The notes under the pieces: model-generated | The model's input: only the letters and a program-made list of their open reading frames with translations | Told to the model about the DNA's origin: nothing | Databases searched by the model: none | Made by a program: the position numbers and the translations under genes | Shown: one piece after another, positions 45,075 through 64,000 of the stretch | Numbering within the stretch: the stretch's first letter is position 1 | Layout: every line of letters begins with the position of its first letter | Source of the DNA: Nymphaea colorata | Lineage: Eukaryota; Streptophyta; Magnoliopsida; Nymphaeales; Nymphaeaceae | Direction of reading: 5' to 3' | Length of the DNA stretch: 64,000 nucleotides | Assembly (NCBI RefSeq): GCF_008831285.2 | Contig: NC_045148.1 | Coordinates: 15,292,802-15,356,801, forward strand

Positions 45075-45329
45075 CCGAGTTTCAATATATTTGGTCACTT
45101 AGTATCGTGATTGAAAGTCTTGCGGCCTTGTAGGTCTAATAAGATTATCAAATTCTTTTCAGTCTTCTCTGTGGGCCGTAAACATTTTATCATACATCCT
45201 TTTACTATTTTAGGCTATGATGCTTTGTTATTTGACATTCTGACAACGTAAAATTTGCCCATTATGTAATGTGCCACTAGCTTGTAGAATCGCAAGTCCT
45301 TTTTTGGTGCCAGAATGGGAGGTGTCGAA
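45075..45329. repeat. Right flank of Gypsy insertion, second assembly (matches 31113-31368)
   Basis: Starts with TSD CCGAG and matches 31113-31368 to the base where that contig stops. The sequence then continues into unique DNA. Confidence 0.92.
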
Positions 45330-46403
45330 CTATAATACCAGCGAATGAAAAGAGAAATCACCTTTCTATAAATGTTGTCAGCAGCTTTCATCAAGATACA
45401 TAGAAGGTCAGCCTTACATGCGATCAGACTGAAGTAATGAACTATTCAAATTCCTTACTGGTAGATAAATTATGCATGTGTGCAAAGCACCAAGACAGTT
45501 ATGTGCGTGTGAAAAAAAGTCTCAAATTAGTATAATATATAGTTGGATGTATTATGTCAATAAACGTGTTGAAATGACAGAACATGGTTCTCAAGTTTTT
45601 ATTGGTGACGCTTTCTTGATTGTTAATTAGAAGGCTTGTATTTCTGGGGAAAATTTCAGGGATTTAAAAAATTTTAAATTGCATAGGAAGTAGCTTACAA
45701 ATTTTCTTACAAAAACACTATGTCACAACAGGTGCAGGGTGTGGGTGCTGTACTTTCGAAAAAAAAAAAATTGGTGCAGGTGCCGTGGGGGTGTATATGT
45801 ATATATATTAACTAATAGTAAACGGTATATGTAAATGTATAAACAGTAACTTATGCTTACAGTTTTAACCGATTAACAAAATTGAGAAAGCATATGTATA
45901 AACACTAAACAGCAAAAAGTCCACAATGAATCAATGATGTGCCTTATGCAGACCATGCAATTGTAGTACTATAAACATTAAATATTTATCTGTAGCAATC
46001 ACACACTAGCCCTGTCCATGCATATTTATCTGTGCCAATCACACACAAGTAAGAAAATTTGGGTAGGTGATTTCTGTTTGTCGATTTTGATCCATGGATT
46101 TCTACCCATGGATCTTTGTCTGTGGCCGTCGAACCCCCTCGTAGAAATATGAGCTTGTTAAAGATGTCCAGCAGATGATACCCCTTTCTCTGCACCGTAT
46201 CTTGATCAGCTTCTGTCCTCACTGGCCTTCTTTTTCTATTGCAGAAAGCAGAGTGGGGCTATTCGATGGCTTTGCAAGTTTCAATTCAATGAAATAAAGA
46301 AAGTCCCTTTCCCGAATAAGCGGGTAGCGTACAGGGGTTTTCTCTCTCCCTCCCTCTCCCTCTCTTGTCGGGGCGAACTCGATCGTAGTTCGAAGAATCG
46401 AAG
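45330..46403. other. Intergenic region upstream of plastid membrane protein gene
   Basis: AT-rich. About 45731-45810 has a GGTGCAGGGTGTGGGTGC ... poly-A ... GGTGCAGGTGCCGTGGGGGTG pattern resembling the left end of the insertion at 57759-59093. CT-rich sequence at about 46341-46370, just before the ATG at 46404, is probably 5' UTR. I see no other gene. Confidence 0.5.
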
Positions 46404-46871
46404 ATGGTAGTGGGGAGTTTCTCGGTTCGCCTCCCCTCGAGAATCATTCTCCCGGCAAACACCTACCGATCTTTTCCTTTACCTTGTGGCCGCACGCCCT
46501 TCGCCTTTTTCTTCCTCCTCTCTCAGAAGTATCCAAGTCTCCGTCCTCAGCGAAACCGGAGAAAATTTCGAGTTTTCTGCTCTCAGGGGAACGACATAAA
46601 CAAGGGCACATCTCAGAACGGAAACAACGGAAGCAACGCCCAAGAAGAGCCCGCCGGAAACCAACGGCCGGCATTTCTGTTCAGGTGGGCGGATCTCCTA
46701 AACCCGGATCCCCAGAACATTCTGGCCGTTGGATTAACCGGTTTGTTGACGTGGGCAAGCGTCCAGGTCCTCTGGCAAATTTTGTTCATCTCCGTTGCCA
46801 TCGTCGTGGCAGCTCTCAAGTACTCCCTCGTTGCTGCTATTCTTCTCTTCATTGTTATTGCCCTTCTTTGA
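46404..46871 (+). CDS. Small plastid-targeted membrane protein, unknown function
   Basis: A 155-residue single-exon frame. Residues 1-60 are rich in Ser, Arg and Pro with few acids (RLPSRIILPANTYRSF, then RPQRNRRKFRVFCSQG), typical of a chloroplast transit peptide with possible cleavage near the FCS motif. A short polar Asn/Gly-rich linker follows. From about residue 88 come FLFRWADLLNPDPQNILAVG and two hydrophobic segments (LAVGLTGLLTWASVQVLW and FISVAIVVAALKYSLVAAI), consistent with two membrane spans near the C-terminus. I do not recognise a named family. The start is the first ATG after a CT-rich leader, and the stop is TGA 46869-46871. Confidence 0.8.
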   Translation: MVVGSFSVRLPSRIILPANTYRSFPLPCGRTPFAFFFLLSQKYPSLRPQRNRRKFRVFCSQGNDINKGTSQNGNNGSNAQEEPAGNQRPAFLFRWADLLNPDPQNILAVGLTGLLTWASVQVLWQILFISVAIVVAALKYSLVAAILLFIVIALL

Positions 46872-49800
46872 TGTTTTTTACTTTCTTTTTCTCTCTCTCT
46901 CCCCACCCCACAACCACACCCCCCACCCCAGTGTATGTAACATGCCCATTTTGATTGTGTAACCATCAAAATTTGTCCATTATGAGAAGGAATTGGGTGC
47001 AAATGAAGCAAAATTTGTTTCTCGTTGGCGGTTGATTGATTGGGTTACGAGCGGGTAGATGCTATCAGTTTAAGCTTTCTCTTATGGTGGTAAAAGTACT
47101 GATGTGTGTTTTAGTTATTCATTTGGATGATTCTTCAATTGATGTGCTTGATGCATTCTAGAGGCTTCGTAGTCTTCATCTAGATAACTTATTATCTTTG
47201 CCCAGGCAGAGATTTAACTTCCCTTTGTCTTGGTGAATAAACGGAGAAGATGACTTCACTTCGTGGATTAACGAATTATTCGTAGCGGATTCGTACAAAA
47301 GAAAATGAAGAGAATATGTGATCGGGACTGCGGCTTGTTGGTTGACGAGTTGTTACCCCATAATCGCCCAAAGTAATCTCTAGTAATTTGAAGTGTATCT
47401 TAGCTATTCCTAAGGCTGATCTAGATGGTGAGCATACTACTAATTTGTTAATTGAGTTTCTACGGTCAGAATTATCTCCTTTTCACAGAGAGATCCTACG
47501 CAGAAGTAGTGTACTGTTGACAGAATGTGGAAACAGTTTGTTTGTTTTTCACCCCTATGTATCAAATTTTTGTGATATATCGACAAATCTCTAATCATAT
47601 TTCCGAATCCCCAGCCCGGTTGGGATCTTTCCTTTGCTATTATTATTGAGTCAGTGCCAGAACTGTATCCTAGATCCTAAGATGTTAGTCAAACAGCCAT
47701 CTTCCCTTGGACTAAATGTACCACAATGACGCGAGAAGCCACCATCTTCCCTTGGGCAAGTCAAGTGACTGCGCTATTTGTACTAAACTTTCATCATTAA
47801 GTTCCTTAGGGGGCACAAGTATTCCTTAGTTATAGTCCAGCTGACCACATCCTCTTCATTGGTATGCATCCCTTAACTGGTGTTTGTGTAAAGGTTTCCA
47901 CTCAATTTCTTCCAGAGTATATTGTGAGAGCATGAACTGCTGCATGCTGCTCCTGCTCTTGAATGGTAAAAGCAGTTCTATGACTGTCCTCTTACAATGG
48001 CTGTCAATATTTCTTCATGAGGCCTTTTTCACTAGATCAAGCCTTGAATCTTTGAAAAATAAATAGCTGCTTCGTCCAATTCAGATGTTCTATATGATCT
48101 ATTTATTAGTCACTTTTGATATCCATCAAAATTTTCTAATATCCGACTGATAGTGCTAAGAAGGGTTCGGTCGGATGTAGTTTTGTCTATTATGTTGTCA
48201 GATATGAATTCCTTTTCTTTGCTATCTCTAAGTTATGTGCCTTAATATTCCCAGTTTGGTTTGGTAGAGGAACTTTTGGTTGTGCATAAGCATCAGCATC
48301 TGTCAGTTTTCTGTCAAGGATGCGTCCCTCTTGTTATCCTCACTTGCCTGGGAAAGGCCGAGGCTATCTGTGCTAACTTGCTAAGTTTTCTGTTAAGGAT
48401 GTCTGCCAGGTTACCAAGAGGACCACGAGGAAGTAGTTCCAGGAAAGATTTCTTCCTATGTCCATTCCAACTGCGAAGAAGTGAAAATTTCTTAGTTTTA
48501 GCATTTATTCTTCCTAAAGAAACCTTAATGAGTGCCAACCTGGGAATTAAGTAGTACTTGCTGCCTACTGCATATTAAATCTTGTTCGGCATAAAAAGAT
48601 CAGCTGAACTTTTGGACTCGAAAGCATTTTGTTTGCCCTTGATGGTGCTCCATAAACTAGTAGCGATAAATTTGATTATGGCAGATGTCCTGGAATTCAT
48701 GTCATCTCCTTGTTTTGCTCTACGATCCTTGGTTCCACCTGTTTAGTATCAGTAAAAAAGACTTGCCTCGGCATGCCATGCTTGCTGATTCCCATTGGTT
48801 CTTGGTTTCATTAGCATCCTTGGCTTTGTCTTGGCTTGCAGGATTAAGTAGCAACTTGTGAACATGTAAAACATTCACATCTTTCACTAATTAGTTGTAC
48901 ACGTTGGTTGTTATTATTTATTAACTTGTCAATTATTTACATGATTCTCTTCTGATCAGACTCCGCTTTTGAGCAAAGCGTTGTCTGAACTGTGTTGGTG
49001 AAGGGTGCATCTCTTTCTGAGAGGGCTTTGGTGTTGCTTCAATTTGGCTTCTAGTTTCATGATCCTGGCTTAGATGAGCCACACAGAAGAGCGTCGGGAT
49101 GCTATATATACCCGGAATTGTTCAATTTTCTATTTCGTTAGATGCATGATTTTAGTACTTACTAAGTCAAATCCATCAGGTCCATAGTTCTGTTAATCAG
49201 CCCATAAACGTGGAGTCAACTCTTTGATATAAATTGTACTCTGACTTGCTCATCCAATTAGGAAGCTAAGAAAATTCTCTCGTGGCATATCTTTTCAAAG
49301 GCAGAAAGACATGATACATGTGTCTCATAAAGCAGGTCAGCTGCTGTGTGAGCTGGAACTGCCGAAGTATTTGCCACAATTCAGGGTGCATATATTTTCT
49401 GTCAAATGCAGGAATTACTGTGGAGGAGCGATTACGCAGAATCTTGCCAACCTATATCATGTGCTTAGAGAAAGGAGGTTTCCTTACATTCTTAAGGAGA
49501 AATTCCTGATGAAGGGAATGTGCTAGCTCATGATGACCCTGTTCGCAGCTCTTTGAAGAATTGTGTGAATTCTAAGTATGAAGGAGTCCGATGTTCTTAA
49601 AGTTCCTAAAATCCTGTTTCTTGGGTCTGTAATATCATTTGATTTGCTATCTACATGTTTTATTATTTGTTTATTCATATTTTTTTATGAGGGTATTACG
49701 CACATGTTTAAAAATGTTTTCTGGGCATCATGAATAGTGAAAGTCATTGAGATGAGCCAGGAAGTTAGCGTCCCTAGCAAGCGAATCAGATCTGGACAAG

Positions 49801-50447
49801 AATCTAATATATAATATTTTCAAGAGCAAATACAAACCCGCATAAGATCTAATTAGGTAGCCATCATAAAATATGTTTTGTAATTCACCAAAAACATGCT
49901 CTTGATATGTAAACATTGCATTTGGGTTGGATTTGATGAAAGACATCAACTAAATCTGCGTTGAAATCATGAAAGGGGGATCTGACCATTGTGTGATTGA
50001 ACCTATTCTATTGTGCCTCTGGCCTCAGCTCAGCTGACGATAGCTAAGTTCTGGATCCAGTTCTCTTTCTCTCTCGCTGTGGCTTCGTTTGAGGTGGGAA
50101 TATTCATCGTCTATTTGACGACGCCACTCGTGTTAGAACCTGCGTCAAAACAAGTTCTAAAAAATTCGGTCTAATTTTTTAACGTGGTTTGAAGTTTGTC
50201 CGCGGAGGAAGTTAAACCCGAGCCCCAACATTTCCTGGCAACAGTTCTTCTTGTGTTGCAGATGGACAGAGCTCTGATTTCATCCAGGATCTTAGTTGAA
50301 CAGATCCGTCAGGATTAAACGTCAGATGGGTTCAGCTGGAAAGAGGAATAAACAAACACATGGAGAAAATTAAAATCAAACTACTCTATTGATTGTCGGT
50401 TTTAACATCATCTATGGATCCAACCGATCAGCACGAACTGAGGACGA
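46872..50447. other. Intergenic region, no supported gene
   Basis: The 3' UTR of the upstream gene and the promoter of the PPR gene must lie here. Several short frames (e.g. 48261-48554, 49311-49526) show no domain I know and no codon pattern that convinces me. No LTRs or TIRs are evident. Confidence 0.45.
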
Positions 50448-51854
50448 ATGTCGAATAAAATCTTGCGATGGACAGAACCGAACCACCGGCAGACCATTTT
50501 CAGACTGCTGCAAAGAAACTGTAAGGGTCGTCTGGACGGAGTGATAAAGCAGTTACATTGCAGATTGGTCGTGGAAGGAGAAGATGCCTTTTGTTTTCCC
50601 CATTGGAACGCTCTTCTTAGGTTGTATTCGCAAGGCCAATGCCCACATGAATCCTTCGCCGTCTTCAGGGAGATCCGCGATAAGGGTGCAAACGGGGACA
50701 GCTTCACTTATGCCTTTCTTCTCAAGGCGTGCGCCGATGCCGAAGCGGCCGACGGAGGGATGCAGGTCCACGGCCACACCATTCGGTTAGGGTTCGAGTC
50801 GCATTTGTACGTGCAGACCACGCTCGTCAACATGTACGCTTCTTGTAGCGTCGGATGTTCCCTGTACTACGCCCGGCAAGTGTTCGACGAAATGTCGATC
50901 AGAAGTGTGGTCACCTGGAACGCCTTAATCGCGGGCTTAACGAAGTGGGGAGAGGTTGATGCTGCTCGCTTGTTGTTTGACGAGATGCCGGAGCGCAATG
51001 TCGTGTCGTGGACGAGCATGATCGATGGGTATACCCGGAGAAATCAACTCCGGGAGGCGTTGCTCCTCTTCAGGAGAATGCTAATGCAGTGCATCAAGCC
51101 TACGGAGATAACCGTGCTGACCATTCTTCCCGCCATTGCTGGTTTGGGAGCCCTAGAATTGGAGCGACAGGTCCATGCAAGCGGCAAAAAGCAGGGCTTC
51201 ACCACGGATGTTCGGGTCAGCAACGCGCTGCTGGATGCATACTCGAAATGTGGGAGTATAGTCGATGCACTCCATATGTTCGAGGAAATGACTGAAAAAA
51301 ATCTGGTCTCGTATACGTCTATGATCTCGGCATTTGCGGCGCATGGCCTGGCTGAGAAGGCATTGGAGCAATTTAATGACATGCAACAGAAGGGTGTGAA
51401 ACCAAACGACGTCACTTTTCTTAGCGTCTTGAACGCTTGCAGCCACGGGGGTTTGCTGGAAGAGGGGCGTCTCTTCTTTGCTTCAATGGTTTATGAACAC
51501 GGGATAGCACCAGGGATGAAGCATTACAGTTGCATGATCGATTTGCTTGGAAGAGCAGGGTTATTGGAGGAGGCCGAAAAGCTTATACTTGACATGCCCA
51601 TGGAGGCCAACGCCATAGTTTGGAGAACCCTGCTCGGTGCCTGTAACGTGCATGGGAATGTTGAGTTGGGTCGGCGAGTATTGTGCCGTATCTTAGAGCT
51701 AGAAAAGGAGTATGGAGGTGATTATGTTCTGCTTTCTAATATATATTCTGCAGCAGGAAGATGGGATGATGCCTGGAGTGTGAGGAGTTTGCTGGATGAG
51801 AGAAGAGCATTCAAAACGCCTGGGAGAAGCTTCTTTGATGAGATGATCAGTTAA
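50448..51854 (+). CDS. Pentatricopeptide repeat protein, PLS class with E domain
   Basis: A 468-residue single-exon protein. About ten PPR motifs of P, L and S type run from residue ~50, for example SVVTWNALIAGLTKWGEVDA, NVVSWTSMIDGY, DVRVSNALLDAYSKCGSIVDA, NLVSYTSMISAFAAHGLAEKA, NDVTFLSVLNACSHGG and HYSCMIDLLGRAGLLEEAEK. The C-terminal E region follows (VWRTLLGACNVHGNVELG, then YVLLSNIYSAAGRWDDAW, ending GRSFFDEMIS). There is no DYW deaminase domain. E-class PLS proteins act in mitochondria or plastids, usually in site-specific C-to-U RNA editing, binding RNA through the repeats and recruiting a deaminase in trans. The basic N-terminus (ILRWTEPNHRQTIFRLLQR) could be an organelle presequence. 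The lack of introns is usual for the family. Confidence 0.93.
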   Translation: MSNKILRWTEPNHRQTIFRLLQRNCKGRLDGVIKQLHCRLVVEGEDAFCFPHWNALLRLYSQGQCPHESFAVFREIRDKGANGDSFTYAFLLKACADAEAADGGMQVHGHTIRLGFESHLYVQTTLVNMYASCSVGCSLYYARQVFDEMSIRSVVTWNALIAGLTKWGEVDAARLLFDEMPERNVVSWTSMIDGYTRRNQLREALLLFRRMLMQCIKPTEITVLTILPAIAGLGALELERQVHASGKKQGFTTDVRVSNALLDAYSKCGSIVDALHMFEEMTEKNLVSYTSMISAFAAHGLAEKALEQFNDMQQKGVKPNDVTFLSVLNACSHGGLLEEGRLFFASMVYEHGIAPGMKHYSCMIDLLGRAGLLEEAEKLILDMPMEANAIVWRTLLGACNVHGNVELGRRVLCRILELEKEYGGDYVLLSNIYSAAGRWDDAWSVRSLLDERRAFKTPGRSFFDEMIS

Positions 51855-52976
51855 ACCGAGCGCCCCTTTCCCCTCGTTCGCGACCCTCTGCTCAGTGCCA
51901 ATTAAACGCCATCCATGATGAAGATGGTCACGCACTCACAAGGATCGGTAGCTGCTGTAGCTCAGCAAACAATCTCCAGTGAATACAAGTTTCTTGGAAA
52001 ATGTTGGATACCTCTTTGGGTGTAAGAAAAGCTTAAAAAATTGCGAAACAGTAGACATACAAATTGTACGAATATAAACATCTTGATATAGTAAAAGGCA
52101 TCTTTGTAACGTATAAGAAATGGAGTAAGCAAAAAGCCTGACTGACGATTATCACAATTTTGTCATGAAATGATTGTGATGAGATTGCAAACAAGGGACT
52201 TCAGTAAAATGTCTGCTAAAAAGGTGACTTTAATAGAACCGTTACATTTTGCTCATTTATATGCCGTTTCGCGAAAACTAGCTTTAAAATCACGATACCT
52301 TCGACACACCGCCTCTGTCATCGACAGCAATTGCGGAAGGACTTCTCGCCCCTTCGGTTAACGGTTAGCATGTCGAAGTGAGGTTCAGATGGTCGTCTTC
52401 CGATGACATCTTCTTACTATATATAACAAACCGTGCTCAACCAACATGAAGGACGAAGCACTCCACCCTCCAAATTCATGCTGTTGGAAACTTGGAAGTG
52501 AGAGGGGCCGGCAAACTTCGGGAAAGAGCGTGCTTGCACGTTCATGGCGTTGGCATTCCGCCGGCTATCCTTAGGCTTTCGAGGTTAGTAACTGTCGTAG
52601 AGGCAAATAAATAAACAGAAGTAGTCGCAGTCTCCGTCCCCGGCTTTAAAAAACACGCAAAAGAAAGGCCCAAAAAAAAAAAAAGTTATGATCACACTCT
52701 GCTTGTGCTTGTCGTCTTTCTTCCCAGGCCCTCTGCTCTTCTCCCTTCGAATCTCCTAGGGTAAGTGTAGCGACAGGTGCGCACCACCGCTCTCTTTCTG
52801 TCTTTAGAAGATTTCCCTCGGCCCCGGGCCCTGAGCCATGTGATGCATTTTTGTGGGAGACCGGATTGTGATTCGATTTGGCGTCTGAAAAATCATTCAT
52901 AGTGGAGAAGCAAGCCCTAATTTTATAGTGCGGGCGGGTAGAACCGGGAGTTCTATCCCTCGAGAAGAGCTGAAAG
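51855..52976. other. Intergenic region between PPR gene and NDT2-like gene
   Basis: Includes the PPR 3' UTR and the promoter/5' UTR of the NAD+ carrier gene. A TATATATAA-like run occurs at about 52419-52427. No coding sequence is supported. Confidence 0.5.
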
Positions 52977-63789
<10,813 letters not shown>

Positions 63790-64000
63790 GTAAAACATCG
63801 GTCATCAATGCAACACAGAACTATGCCTCATTTGTTTGAAGTTTGTTATTTTAGTCATATCTACTCTGGAGGTATATCCCTGAATTTGAAAATTGGAGCA
63901 ATTGTACATTTCAGGAAGAGTCCCTATCTCAGTTGAAATGATGACCTGCCTCATTTTTAGGGTCGACACCTCATCTCGTCTCTGTTTTTCTCAAATTAAT

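Noticed and set aside
48261-48554. 97-codon + frame downstream of the plastid protein gene
   Set aside because: No domain, no neighbouring exons, and codon pattern not convincing.

Overview
This is a plant nuclear genome window: AT-rich, with intron-containing genes, plant LTR retrotransposons, a plant-type PPR gene, a plastid-targeted protein and long microsatellites. An angiosperm is likely; I cannot name the species. A 100-N run (31369-31468) shows it is a scaffold, and the sequence on either side of that gap appears to be the same locus assembled twice.

Layout. 1-1580: no gene I can support. 1581-6870: a complete, young Ty1/Copia element on the + strand with 487-bp LTRs (4 differences), TSD GGCAG, a PBS matching initiator tRNA-Met, and one gag-pol frame broken by two TAG stops. 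9603-10665 (minus): a five-exon methionine sulfoxide reductase A (MsrA)-like gene with Ser at the usual catalytic Cys position. 10666-15504: no supported gene. 15510-31112 (minus): a large Ty3/Gypsy element of Tat/Ogre type with LTRs of about 3.25 kb, an extra ORF1 resembling plant mobile domain proteins, gag-protease, RT, two RNase H domains and integrase. 31113-31368: 256 bp of right flank, then the N gap. 31469-45074: a second, 5'-truncated version of the same element with the same right flank, which then continues into unique sequence.

45330-64000 is the gene-bearing part. It holds a one-exon gene for a small plastid-targeted membrane protein (46404-46871), a one-exon PLS/E-class PPR gene (50448-51854), and the first eight exons of an NDT2-like mitochondrial-carrier-family NAD+ transporter (52977 to beyond the window). 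The transporter's large introns carry a 187-bp tandem duplication, a 106-bp tandem duplication whose second unit was split by a ~1.3-kb transposon-like insertion, an (AT)25(GT)27 microsatellite, and a perfect 129-bp inverted repeat with an 8-nt loop.

The cellular genes (MsrA-like, plastid membrane protein, PPR, NAD+ carrier) are separate loci with no sign of a joint system. The main points for follow-up are the false duplication at the gap, the Ogre-like element with its ORF1 and candidate intron, the active-site Ser in the MsrA-like gene, and the intronic hairpin.
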